Notes under the pieces: model-generated
Database searches by the model: none
Told to the model about the DNA's origin: nothing
Seen by the model: only the letters and a program-made list of their open reading frames with translations
Shown here: positions 8,579 through 16,982 of the stretch, piece after piece
How positions within the stretch are numbered: the stretch's first letter is position 1
Layout of the letters: the number at the start of each line of letters is the position of its first letter
Translations under genes and position numbers: made by a program
From: Phycisphaerales bacterium
GTDB lineage: Bacteria; Planctomycetota; Phycisphaerae; Phycisphaerales; SM1A02
NCBI GenBank assembly: GCA_029268515.1
Contig: JAQWNP010000006.1
Coordinates: 587,333-651,332 of the forward strand
Length of the DNA stretch: 64,000 nt
Direction: 5' to 3'

Positions 8579-9328
8579 CTATTCAAGGCTATGGTCATCG
8601 AACTCATCACCTCGGAACGTTGAGGCGAGGTAGGCCTCCCGTACGGAGGGATCATTAATAATAGTCTTTGGGTTGCCCTCTTTGAGGTTCTTGCCCTCAT
8701 GAATAATGTAGGCTCGATCACATATTCGTAGTGTTTGCTGCACATTGTGATCAGTGACCAGTACAGAGATTCCAACCTTGACGAGTTTTCTTACTTCGCT
8801 TTGAAGTTCTTCGACGGTATGTGGATCGACTGCGGCAAACGGCTCATCGAGGAGTATCAGGCGTGGCTTTGTGACCAAGGCTCTTGCAATTTCAAGTCGA
8901 CGACGCTCTCCACCTGAGCAAGTGCGAGCGAGGTCACCTGCCTTATGCATGAGGCCAAATTGATCCATCAATGCGTCAGCTCTCTCTTGGCAAACACGCT
9001 TTGGCAACCCCTGTGTTTGTAAGATGGCTAGTAGATTCTGTGAAACAGTCAGACGTTGAAAGACACTGGGCTCTTGGCTGAGATAACCCATGCCCTGAAG
9101 TGCATGCTTGTACATGGGCAGATTCGTGACATCTTGATCGCGGAATGTAACCTGCCCACCTTCTGGCGTGATCATGCCAATGACCATTCGGAAGCTGGTG
9201 GTTTTACCTGCGCCATTACGGCCAAGCAGACCAACAATCTCACCCTCCCCAACATGGAGCGAAACTTTGTCAACGACGCGGCGGCCGCCATATGACTTGA
9301 TGATGTCTTTGACTTCAAGAAGTGGCAT
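8579..9328 (-). CDS. lptB: LPS export ABC transporter ATP-binding protein
   Basis: 249 aa, normal for LptB. Walker A is GLLGRNGAGKTT (33-44), the Q-loop GYLSQEPSVF, the signature CSGGERRRLEIARA, Walker B LILLDEP with Glu162, and the switch His194 lies in VTDHNV. The QEPSVFQRLTVSQNLL segment is characteristic of LptB among ABC ATPases. LptB powers LptFG to move lipopolysaccharide from the inner membrane along the LptCA bridge. No lptA, lptC, lptF or lptG is next to it, though the unrecognised envelope genes around it have not been excluded as partners. Its presence supports a true outer membrane. Confidence 0.92.
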   Translation of the reverse strand: MPLLEVKDIIKSYGGRRVVDKVSLHVGEGEIVGLLGRNGAGKTTSFRMVIGMITPEGGQVTFRDQDVTNLPMYKHALQGMGYLSQEPSVFQRLTVSQNLLAILQTQGLPKRVCQERADALMDQFGLMHKAGDLARTCSGGERRRLEIARALVTKPRLILLDEPFAAVDPHTVEELQSEVRKLVKVGISVLVTDHNVQQTLRICDRAYIIHEGKNLKEGNPKTIINDPSVREAYLASTFRGDEFDDHSLE

Positions 9329-9405
9329 AGTTGCACAGCCACCATACGCTCAGATTGAGGGTCATGGCAAGATGCGGTGGGTCATCAGAAAGCACAATGT
9401 GGGCT

Positions 9406-9690
9406 TCAGGGGCAATTGCCATCAGCTACTTCGGCCATGGCCTTGGCCCAGGCCATCATGAGGGCCTGCTGCTCTTTGGCTGGGAGGCTCAACAGCGCCT
9501 GCTGGTAGACGGTATTGAGCTCCAGTTGTCGGCTCAATGCTTCCGTTTGTGCCGTCATCGAGGCATTTGGATCCATTCCGATACAGCAGACTTTCTTGTA
9601 TTCGTCCACGATAGCCTGGTATTGATCTGCAGAATTACCGCAACCAGCCAGGGCGACAGAGGCGATAAAAAGACTCATCAGGAATTTCAA
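9406..9690 (-). CDS. Small lipoprotein, unknown function
   Basis: 94 aa. The N-terminus MKFLMSLFIASVALAGCGNS is a lipoprotein signal with lipobox ALAGC and Cys17. The rest is Gln/Ala/Glu-rich and probably helical. The start is a TTG at 9690, chosen because AGGAGA lies at 9699-9704 with 8-base spacing. An ATG four codons in would shorten the signal and sit badly relative to this site. No family recognised. It may follow lptB functionally as an envelope component, but there is no direct evidence. Confidence 0.65.
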   Translation of the reverse strand: MKFLMSLFIASVALAGCGNSADQYQAIVDEYKKVCCIGMDPNASMTAQTEALSRQLELNTVYQQALLSLPAKEQQALMMAWAKAMAEVADGNCP

Positions 9691-9739
9691 AGTAATGGTC
9701 TCCTATCTAGAGTTTGACGAGGCCCGGTCGCGGCCACGC

Positions 9740-10597
9740 TTATTTGCCATCATCAGCGTCGCCCGTCGGGGCATCTGGATCTTTATTTTCCAGGATCGGC
9801 TTTACAGGTTTGGCGTCTTCTTTCCATTTATCTGGATGGAACTTGTGCGCCAGGATGCCGACGATTTTGTCCAGATTGGTATGTATATAGGCATCGAGTT
9901 TAATACGCTGCTCATTGGCAATCACGACTGTTGCAACAGACTTCGCCATCCAACGACTCATATCAATATCAATTATTTCTTCTGCAGAAAAGTGACCTTC
10001 GGGTGTCTGAAGCGAGCCATCATCTTCTAACACATACTTATTCGTTCGAATAGAGAGCCACTGCCACAAGAAGTAAACCGTAAAAGGTAGGCAGATAATA
10101 AAGAGCCACTGTATAGCGCTATCGAACTTACCAGGAGCCGTCACTTCTTCCAACCCCCTCAGCTCACTATTGATACGTTCATTAACTAGTCTGGTGAGTT
10201 CAGGGTTCGCCTCGCGATTCTCTAAAACCACCTTGCTTTGACTAAGTATTATTACAAGTTGAATGTCGCGGTTCTCTTCTTCTACGAGGCGTTTTTGTAA
10301 TTCTTCGGGCGAACTGTTGTTCTGGGAAAGGCTATTTACGGCGTTATTAAGTCTTCCTTGGAGTTCCTTTAACATTTCATCGATGGCGGCCAGCGCTTCT
10401 TGATTCAGCTCTTGATCTGTTGAAGTAAGTGATTGCTGGACCATGCCCACGACATGCTTGACTTTTGCTTGCCACGCTTGATTAGGAATGGAGATCATGT
10501 AGTCATACAGTCCCCAGAGCCCGAATACCAGGCACATCAGTGCCAATGCGATCGATCTACCTGTGTGCATTCTTGAGACTGATGTTTCAACGGCCAT
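9740..10597 (-). CDS. Two-pass membrane protein, unknown function
   Basis: 285 aa from the ATG at 10597. The frame is open upstream to 10744, but those 49 residues have no hydrophobic or domain character and would overlap the neighbouring gene. One membrane helix lies near residues 17-37 (ALALMCLVFGLWGLYDYMI). A long helical, Gln/Glu/Asn-rich segment follows, probably coiled coil, and a second helix sits near 170-190 (WLFIICLPFTVYFLWQWL). The cytosolic end holds a short beta-rich region and an acidic Asp-rich tail. No family recognised. The order suggests a periplasmic coiled coil held at both ends by the inner membrane. Confidence 0.6.
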   Translation of the reverse strand: MAVETSVSRMHTGRSIALALMCLVFGLWGLYDYMISIPNQAWQAKVKHVVGMVQQSLTSTDQELNQEALAAIDEMLKELQGRLNNAVNSLSQNNSSPEELQKRLVEEENRDIQLVIILSQSKVVLENREANPELTRLVNERINSELRGLEEVTAPGKFDSAIQWLFIICLPFTVYFLWQWLSIRTNKYVLEDDGSLQTPEGHFSAEEIIDIDMSRWMAKSVATVVIANEQRIKLDAYIHTNLDKIVGILAHKFHPDKWKEDAKPVKPILENKDPDAPTGDADDGK

Positions 10598-10669
10598 TGA
10601 GAGAGTTGCCTTTTTAGTTCTTGAAACGGCAGACCGCCGTTGGTTGAAGGTTGATGACTGATCCGGCTG

Positions 10670-10689
10670 TGAGAGCATAGACGCTCTCA
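10670..10689. repeat. Short inverted repeat between two minus-strand genes
   Basis: TGAGAGC and GCTCTCA (7 bases each) are separated by six bases. The hairpin lies between the coiled-coil membrane protein gene and the gene at 10711, where it could be a weak terminator or an operator. No T-run follows on either strand, so a Rho-independent terminator is not supported. Confidence 0.3.
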
Positions 10690-10710
10690 GTGGCTTTAGT
10701 GGTTGTCGGC

Positions 10711-11367
10711 TTATGCCGCGGGCTTGCTGCAGGCTTCCTGGCAAGCGGCCTGGAGAGCCCGATGCAGGGCCTCGTGTTCAGGGACAGCATAAAGACGATC
10801 ACAAAGTGCATTAATGCGCCTTTCAACTGGCATGGTCTCATCCAGGCTGGAAACCGCCCAATCACCAATTGCAGAAAGAGCATTGAGCATCCATGCTAAA
10901 TCAGGGGCATTAAGATCAACCGGAGGTTCGATCTTGGTTCGCATTGTTGCCCCAGGCGCAATAAGAACGACTGGGCACATTTTTAGCTGAGTGATTGGCT
11001 CCCGGCATATCACGAGCACCGGAACCTCATGCTCTAGGCACGCCAAACGCAATCTCCGACCGTCCATGCCAACCTGCGGTGGTTGAATCAAGTACGCACC
11101 AGGGGCGACTCTTAAATCCTCAGTGACTGGCCGATCATTAATGGTGACTTGTCCAACATCGACGGCTTCAGCAAGACGACCCATTCGGGCAGCACAAAGC
11201 GGGTCGATTGCCTGATTCATCAGTTCGAAGTCATTGGCCTCACGAGCCACTTGAAGCACCTTGTCTGCTTCGCGCTCCGCCTCAAAGAACCGCCCTTGCT
11301 CAGCCGCCTCAGCAGCGTGAGCAACCATGGCGACTAGTTTTCCATGTTTATCATTTGCGGCGGGCAT
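10711..11367 (-). CDS. Conserved-looking protein of unknown function
   Basis: 218 aa, not recognised. The N-terminal 70 residues are Ala/Glu-rich and helical, like a TPR-type helical pair (AAEAAEQGRFFEAEREADKV). The middle is beta-rich (GAYLIQPPQVG, VPVLVICREPITQL), and the C-terminus is helical with several Cys (AACQEACSKP). It starts at an ATG that overlaps the previous stop as TAATG and has AGGAG just upstream, which indicates translational coupling to the gene at 11367-11978. No signal peptide or membrane helix, so probably cytoplasmic. Confidence 0.6.
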   Translation of the reverse strand: MPAANDKHGKLVAMVAHAAEAAEQGRFFEAEREADKVLQVAREANDFELMNQAIDPLCAARMGRLAEAVDVGQVTINDRPVTEDLRVAPGAYLIQPPQVGMDGRRLRLACLEHEVPVLVICREPITQLKMCPVVLIAPGATMRTKIEPPVDLNAPDLAWMLNALSAIGDWAVSSLDETMPVERRINALCDRLYAVPEHEALHRALQAACQEACSKPAA

Positions 11368-11978
11368 TAGCTCTCTCCTCTAATCAACCGTTCTTGTAGG
11401 CCTTGAAGAAGGCCCCGCCACTGAGAGACCACACCTGGCATTTCGTACGCCAGTGTATCAGTCAGTACAACTGGGTTGCGAATGATAATTGCATCCCGGA
11501 GTGATTTAAGGGACTTGCTAAGTTGTTCGACGGCGTCTTCCCCTGAGCCAATACTGGAGATCTCTACTTTGAGATCAATGCCAAGTATTGAGGCTCCAAG
11601 TGTGACCGACCTTTCGATCTCAGTCCACAACTTCAGAGCAATGCCCAGGGATTCCATGGCTGTTCCAAGCTCATCGCGCCCCAACGCGTCCGCAGCTTTG
11701 GATTGAAAGGTTTCAATTTCTTCTAGTGCGAGTAGTGCATCACCAAGGGTAGAGGTAACCAATTCTTTTGGTGCTGCACTTGTGAGAGCGACTGTTTCAG
11801 CCTCAAGGCCCCCCATATCGGCGGAAGTGATTTGTGTATCACTCCAACGCGTTCCATCAACATGGACTTCAATGATGACACGTCCCTGGTCCTGGGCAAT
11901 CTCTGCGGCTCGATTTAAAGCCGCACGAACAGACCGTTCTGCGATATCAAAGGTTTGTTCGTCGATCATTAGCCGCAT
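11367..11978 (-). CDS. Protein of unknown function, coupled to its downstream neighbour
   Basis: 203 aa, not recognised. The N-terminus (MRLMIDEQTFDIAERSVRAA) suggests a beta strand followed by a long helix. The middle, residues about 75-180, is rich in Leu/Glu/Ala heptads and probably a helical bundle. No signal peptide, membrane segment or catalytic motif is visible. It shares a TAATG junction with the next gene, and 100 bases separate it from the gene upstream at 12079. The three genes may act together, but no pathway can be named. Confidence 0.6.
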   Translation of the reverse strand: MRLMIDEQTFDIAERSVRAALNRAAEIAQDQGRVIIEVHVDGTRWSDTQITSADMGGLEAETVALTSAAPKELVTSTLGDALLALEEIETFQSKAADALGRDELGTAMESLGIALKLWTEIERSVTLGASILGIDLKVEISSIGSGEDAVEQLSKSLKSLRDAIIIRNPVVLTDTLAYEMPGVVSQWRGLLQGLQERLIRGES

Positions 11979-12078
11979 TCTTTAGGCACTCCTATATGTG
12001 AGAATACGTCAAAAAGAGCTGCTAATGTGCAGGTTTATTTTTTAGCTTATCTATCGAATCCCACAGCGGGATGGTTGA

Positions 12079-12723
12079 TCAGCTTTTGTAGGCTTCGCGT
12101 ATCGATTCGGCGAGGCCCTGGTTTCCAGTGCTGACTCGAATCACACCTGGCGGCAGAACTTGAGCCATGACTGGTGCACCGGTTGCGACAATGGTCATTC
12201 CGTGAGTGGAATCTTCTCCATCTGACAACAATGCGTTCACGAGTGCTGAAAGCAATTGGAAATCCGCTGCCTCACAAAAAAGTGGATCGCGGGCGTTTAG
12301 CTCAACGGTGGCGAAATGATCAAATTCTTGCCAGTCATCATTAGAAGCCATGCTAAAGGCAACGGCGTCAAAGACATTGCGCCATTTACTCATAGGGAGG
12401 AGTATGAGCTCGTACAAGTGAAGTCGATGGAATACACGATCAACACAGTCGCGTAACAAAGCCGAATCAACTTTTAATGTTTCGCCGCCATCGATTGGTG
12501 GTAGGGCAGAACTCTCGTCTTCGACTTGTAAGTGAGAGACGCCATCCAAGTCATCCATCCGAAGGTGGAATAGATCTTCTGTCTCTTTGAGCTCAACAAT
12601 TCCGTAGTCATTGAGGAGGCCTTTTACCTCCGCATCCTTTACGAATTCCACCTCAATGTCTCCTACGGGGTCATGCCCTATCGTTATCAGTGATGTGAGA
12701 AGCGAAGGGCTCGCATTCCACAA
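12079..12723 (-). CDS. Protein of unknown function
   Basis: 214 aa, not recognised. The composition is acidic, with an alternating alpha/beta pattern. The last third contains GMTIVATGAPVMAQVLPPGV, which looks like strand-turn-strand. No signal peptide or membrane helix. It is the first gene of the minus-strand block that includes the two coupled unknowns. A 223-base gap separates it from the divergent phosphatase gene and presumably holds both promoters. No clear ribosome site precedes the ATG, so the start is uncertain. Confidence 0.55.
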   Translation of the reverse strand: MWNASPSLLTSLITIGHDPVGDIEVEFVKDAEVKGLLNDYGIVELKETEDLFHLRMDDLDGVSHLQVEDESSALPPIDGGETLKVDSALLRDCVDRVFHRLHLYELILLPMSKWRNVFDAVAFSMASNDDWQEFDHFATVELNARDPLFCEAADFQLLSALVNALLSDGEDSTHGMTIVATGAPVMAQVLPPGVIRVSTGNQGLAESIREAYKS

Positions 12724-12946
12724 AGCTCATCTCCATCGCTGCTCAGCCACGTTTGGAAGAACAATCGCCGATGGCTCAACTGAGAAGTATAACACTGCAT
12801 GCAGCTCGTTTGCTAGGGTCCCACCACGGGCTATTTGGCGACTTTGGCCATTGCCTCATATTGGCTATTCCCGCATAGCGGCTTATGACAGTATCATCCT
12901 CTCGCGGCGGATGGTGTCTTTAATGAGCCTGGAGAGTTTCTGATAC

Positions 12947-13423
12947 ATGCAGACAATCTTGTTTATATGTACTGGTAATACCTGCCGCAGCCCCATGGCT
13001 GAGGCGATCGCCCGCCATTGGGTCGAAAGTCCATCTACGGGGCTCGACCCTGACGCCATATTTGTTGCCTCTGCGGGCTTATTTGCCGCAGAGGGCTCCC
13101 CAGTGAGCCCTGAAACCCTCAAGTCGCTTGAGAAGTTAAAAATCGAACACCGGGGAGCATCGAAGCAGGTCACCTCAGAGATGATTCATAATGCAAGCAT
13201 TGTGCTCTGTATGACAAATGATCATCGAGCGAACGCGATTCAACTCGCTGGTGGGCACAATGATCTGATGCAGAAGATCATTCTTCTGGATCCAGACGGC
13301 GATATTGTGGATCCCATAGGCATGAGCCAAGAAACATATGACCAACTAGCAAGTGAGATGATGGGGTTAATGCCTCGGCGATTAGCGACGCTTTGCTCGC
13401 CATCGGGTGGCCTCGTCACCTAA
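12947..13423 (+). CDS. Low-molecular-weight phosphatase, YwlE-like (protein-arginine or tyrosine phosphatase)
   Basis: 158 aa, the normal size. The P-loop CTGNTCRS gives the C-x5-R signature with Cys8 and Arg14, followed by PMAEA. A later LDPDGDIVDPIGM carries the Asp-Pro general-acid loop. The residue at position 12 is Thr. In Bacillus YwlE the matching Thr11 favours phospho-arginine, whereas tyrosine phosphatases usually have Ile there (CLGNICRS). An arginine phosphatase is therefore plausible, and would oppose McsB-type arginine kinases that mark proteins for ClpCP. No mcsB is in the window. The next gene begins one base after its stop. Confidence 0.85.
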   Translation: MQTILFICTGNTCRSPMAEAIARHWVESPSTGLDPDAIFVASAGLFAAEGSPVSPETLKSLEKLKIEHRGASKQVTSEMIHNASIVLCMTNDHRANAIQLAGGHNDLMQKIILLDPDGDIVDPIGMSQETYDQLASEMMGLMPRRLATLCSPSGGLVT

Positions 13424-13447
13424 TTGCTAGCAGATTTGGAGGCACCT

Positions 13448-14497
13448 TTGGCATTCGACCCTCGCATCATTGATGCCAATGCTAATCGAGCCCGTGAAGC
13501 TGTTCGTGTGTTAGAAGATGCAGCAAGATTGGTTCTCGGTGATGCGGAGCTCGCAGGCCGAGGCAAACTTCTCCGTAGCGCCCTTACGGCGCATCTAGAA
13601 GTGCTGCCTCCGGGTTGGCTGGTGTCGAATCGCGCTGTTGCACAAGATGTTGGCACCAAACTTGAGAGTCCCAGTGAGGTCAGGCGCAGCTCATTTGCGG
13701 CTTGTTGTGAAGCAGCTGCCAGCCGCCTCGGTGAAGCGCTAAGGGTGCTTGAGGAAGTCTCAAAGACCATTGATATTGATCTGTCTAGAGCGCTGAAAGA
13801 CCTGCGGTATCAAGGCTACACCTTTAGTGCCGATGTGATTGCAGCAATGGGAACAGGCCGAGCCAAACAGTGGAATTTATGTGTCTTGGTTACCAAGTCG
13901 CTCTGCCGCTGCCCTTGGGAAGATGTCATTCAGGGCGTGATTGATGGGGGTGCCCACGCTATTCAGATAAGAGAGCGTGATATCGGTGATCGAGAACTTC
14001 TTGGCATGATTCAACACACGGTTGAACGGTGCCGACCAGCGGGGGTCAGCGTGATCGTTAATGATCGCGTTGATTTAGCGCTTGCTGGAGGTACTGATGG
14101 TGTTCATGTTGGTCAAAACGACTTATCTATAGAAACAGTTCGAGCCATCGCAGGTCGCTCACTACTTGTTGGTGTCAGTACGCACAATCTTGTAGAGGCC
14201 GAAACAGCGGTGCGTCAGGGTGCTGACTATGTAGGTCTTGGAGCCATGTTTTCCAGTCAACTTAAACCGCATATTCAACCAAGTGGCGTTGCCTATCTCG
14301 CGACTTTCTTGGAGGCTCATCCAAAGACGCCCTACCTCGCGATTGGGGGCATCACGCCAGACAATGTAGCGCGACTTACGGATTGTGGTTGTCGTGGGGT
14401 AGCGGTGAGTTCAGCTATTTGCCAAGCAGCAGATCCAACAGCAGTGGTCGCTCGCTTTGTAAGCGCTCTTGCAGTGCCGGAGATTGCTTCCAGCTGA
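13448..14497 (+). CDS. thiE: Thiamine phosphate synthase with N-terminal ThiD2 domain
   Basis: 349 aa from a TTG at 13448, supported by GGAGG at 13438-13442 (5-base spacing). An upstream in-frame TTG at 13424 lacks such a site. Residues about 4-125 match the ThiD2 domain (IDANANRAREAVRVLEDAAR). Residues about 145-345 are a ThiE TIM barrel: QIRERD, VNDRVDLALAGGTDGVHVGQ, then VGVSTHNLVEA and AIGGITPDNV. The enzyme joins the hydroxymethylpyrimidine and thiazole moieties to make thiamine phosphate. This fused form is known from planctomycetes and cyanobacteria. Ordinary ThiE is about 210 aa, so the extra length is the N-terminal domain. Confidence 0.92.
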   Translation: MAFDPRIIDANANRAREAVRVLEDAARLVLGDAELAGRGKLLRSALTAHLEVLPPGWLVSNRAVAQDVGTKLESPSEVRRSSFAACCEAAASRLGEALRVLEEVSKTIDIDLSRALKDLRYQGYTFSADVIAAMGTGRAKQWNLCVLVTKSLCRCPWEDVIQGVIDGGAHAIQIRERDIGDRELLGMIQHTVERCRPAGVSVIVNDRVDLALAGGTDGVHVGQNDLSIETVRAIAGRSLLVGVSTHNLVEAETAVRQGADYVGLGAMFSSQLKPHIQPSGVAYLATFLEAHPKTPYLAIGGITPDNVARLTDCGCRGVAVSSAICQAADPTAVVARFVSALAVPEIASS

Positions 14498-14671
14498 GTC
14501 ACATCGAGGCCGAGAAAGGCCAATACATCTGTTTTTGACCCCAAAGACACCGCCTTCGATGGGCGCAATTTGTATCAAAGGCTGCCTCGGACTTTGGCAA
14601 AACATAATAGTTAAGACCCCACGCCTGTTCGCCTGGATCATCGCATGGCACTCTGAGTTATTCTGTGGCTT

Positions 14672-16081
14672 ATGTGGCACCACCTTCTCGCTTCGACAGG
14701 CCAGCATGGCATCATCTCTAATACGCTCACAGTCTTTTCTGTACTACTGGGGCTCGCCGTTGTCATTGCAGTGCTCACCAAGTTTGTACGCATTCCCTAC
14801 ACAATCGCGTTGGTCTTAGCGGGCCTCCTGGTTGCAATTCTTGGCGCAGCTCCAGAGGGCGCCGTTATTACACAAGAGTTGGTCTTTGCTCTCTTCTTGC
14901 CGCCGCTGTTGTTCCAAGCAGGATTACATCTTGATCTGGGATCACTCACACGGCGCGGGCGTACAGTCGCAGTGATGGCTATTCCTGGCGTACTTCTGAC
15001 CACATTTGCGATCGCCTGTGCATTGGTCGCACTTGTTCCTGACGCTGTTGCGCAGTCACACGGCATCTGGTTGCCAGTTTTACTGCTCGGTTCAATGCTT
15101 GCTCCAACAGATCCGATCAGTGTTTTAGCTGCATTCAAGACCAGTGGTGTGCCAATGGATCTTAAGACGCTCGTTGAAGGCGAGAGTCTCTTTAATGATG
15201 GCACTGGAGTGGTCGTGTTTTTGATTTTTCTGTGGGCGCTTTTTCCAGTGCTGCGGGACGGACCGCCCCCGCCCGATGCCTATGCAGGAGGGTCTCAGAT
15301 CACAATGGTTGCCTATGAAGCAGCTGGTCATGCAGGTGAGGTGGATACAGAGGCGCCTTTACAGTCCGGCCAAGCAACGGATCTTTCAGTGGCAAATGCA
15401 GTTATCGAGTTCATCAAACTTGTTGGCCTGGGTGTTATCTTTGGCCTCGGATTTGGACTGGCGGCTTTCTGGCTTTTGAAAGTGCTTGATGATGCAGTGC
15501 TTGAGAATGCCATTACGGTTGTGCTCGTGTGGTCGACGTTCTTAGTTGCTGAACAATCTGGAGCTTCAGGTGTGATCGCCGTCGTTGTGGCGGGTTTGAT
15601 CTTGGGCAACTATGGAAAACGTTTGGCGATGAGCAAAAGGACCCGCGACACCATTAATTCCTTCTGGGAATCAGTAGATTTCATCATCAATTCACTGGTC
15701 TTCCTACTGATCGGTTTCGAACTGCAGTTCATCGGCGGCATTGAAGTACTGGTCAGGCCCGAAACACTGTTGTGGATCGTCATTAGTTATGTGGCGCTGA
15801 TGGGATCAAGAGCATGCATGGTTTATTGCATCGCGATTCTCTTTGGCCGCAACTGGCCTCGCGGTTGGAAGCACGTTGTCTTTTGGTCAGGAATCCGTGG
15901 GGCCATCCCATTGGCATTGGTCCTGGCTGTCCCAGCGGGCGACTTGCGTGACCTTCTGCTGCCAGTTGCCTTTGGTGTGGTACTCATTAGCTTGTTATTG
16001 CAGGGTTTGACAATTCCAGTGTTGCTTAGAATTGTTCCACTAGAAGAAGCAGATCAACCAACCGCGGGCGCTATCTCTTGA
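14672..16081 (+). CDS. CPA1-family Na+/H+ (cation/proton) antiporter
   Basis: 469 aa with about 12 membrane helices. Family hallmarks are LAPTDPISVLAAFK and EGESLFNDGTGVVVF, which carry the ion-binding Asp residues, and a later SGIRGAIPLALVLA. It exchanges external protons for internal Na+ or K+. A polar loop of about 50 residues after WALFPVLRDGPPPP (roughly 195-245) is longer than usual between helices 6 and 7. The 174 bases upstream hold no gene. The stop overlaps the next frame. Substrate cannot be fixed from sequence alone. Confidence 0.9.
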   Translation: MWHHLLASTGQHGIISNTLTVFSVLLGLAVVIAVLTKFVRIPYTIALVLAGLLVAILGAAPEGAVITQELVFALFLPPLLFQAGLHLDLGSLTRRGRTVAVMAIPGVLLTTFAIACALVALVPDAVAQSHGIWLPVLLLGSMLAPTDPISVLAAFKTSGVPMDLKTLVEGESLFNDGTGVVVFLIFLWALFPVLRDGPPPPDAYAGGSQITMVAYEAAGHAGEVDTEAPLQSGQATDLSVANAVIEFIKLVGLGVIFGLGFGLAAFWLLKVLDDAVLENAITVVLVWSTFLVAEQSGASGVIAVVVAGLILGNYGKRLAMSKRTRDTINSFWESVDFIINSLVFLLIGFELQFIGGIEVLVRPETLLWIVISYVALMGSRACMVYCIAILFGRNWPRGWKHVVFWSGIRGAIPLALVLAVPAGDLRDLLLPVAFGVVLISLLLQGLTIPVLLRIVPLEEADQPTAGAIS

Positions 16082-16086
16082 CAGCG

Positions 16087-16962
16087 ATGATCACCGAACT
16101 GGAGTTTCTTGTACTTGGCTCGGGCACTTCAGCGGGTGTTCCATCTATCGGATGTGATTGTGAAGTGTGCCATTCAAAAGATACGCGAGATCGCCGACTT
16201 CGAACAGCGAGTTGTTTGAGATTTCGCGATAGCTCAGGTCAAGCTCGCATCATCCTTTTAGATACTTCTCCGGATCTAAGGCAGCAGGCGCTGACGCATA
16301 AACTCGATCGCTGTGATGGAATTTTCTACACGCATGGGCATGTGGATCACATCTTTGGGCTTGATGAGGTGCGGCGCTTTAATGTTGTGATGCAATCTCC
16401 AATTGATATCTATGCAGAGGCATCGACTCTGAAAGGTCTGGGGCGCGTCTTCAAACATATTTTCGAGAGTGCTTCAAATACGAATCCCTCATTTGTCGCC
16501 AACTTGATCGCCAATGAACTTGAAGTTGGCCAAAGAGTCGACCGATTCGGTCTTGGGTTTACACCAATCAGGCTGATGCATGGGCGACTACCAATTCTGG
16601 GTTTTCGTATTGAAGCACTCACAGCAGATGGACAGGTTGCGGCCGAGCAGCCGGGGCCACTGCCACTGGCTTACTGCACAGATGTCTCCGCAATTCCGCC
16701 AGAGACCTGGCCCCTTTTGACGGGCTTGGAAACCCTGATACTGGACATGTTGCGGCATCGGCACCACCCCACCCATCTGAACCTGGACCAGGCAACGGTG
16801 ATCGCAGATCAAATAGGGGCTTCAGCGACTTGGTTTGTCCATATGGGCCATGAGATTGCCCATGCAGCGGTCGACCAGGAGCTCCCCGAAGGGCAGGCAT
16901 TGGCCTACGATGGCCTTCGTTTGCCCAAAGTAGGCCCTGTGAGTTCCCAAACTGACCTTTAG
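16087..16962 (+). CDS. PhnP-like metallo-beta-lactamase-fold hydrolase
   Basis: 291 aa from the ATG at 16087. A TTG three codons upstream overlaps the antiporter stop. The start LGSGTSAGVPSIGCDCEVC is typical of the PhnP/RNase Z-like branch, whose Cys-rich loop binds an extra zinc. The metal site THGHVDH is at about 82-88. The later YCTDVSAIPPE and HMGHEIAH supply the remaining ligands. PhnP itself opens cyclic ribose phosphates in the C-P lyase pathway, but no other phn gene is here. A general phosphodiesterase is the safer call. It lies immediately before atpG, 20 bases away. Confidence 0.85.
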   Translation: MITELEFLVLGSGTSAGVPSIGCDCEVCHSKDTRDRRLRTASCLRFRDSSGQARIILLDTSPDLRQQALTHKLDRCDGIFYTHGHVDHIFGLDEVRRFNVVMQSPIDIYAEASTLKGLGRVFKHIFESASNTNPSFVANLIANELEVGQRVDRFGLGFTPIRLMHGRLPILGFRIEALTADGQVAAEQPGPLPLAYCTDVSAIPPETWPLLTGLETLILDMLRHRHHPTHLNLDQATVIADQIGASATWFVHMGHEIAHAAVDQELPEGQALAYDGLRLPKVGPVSSQTDL

Positions 16963-16982
16963 ATCGCTACACTGCTCGACCT

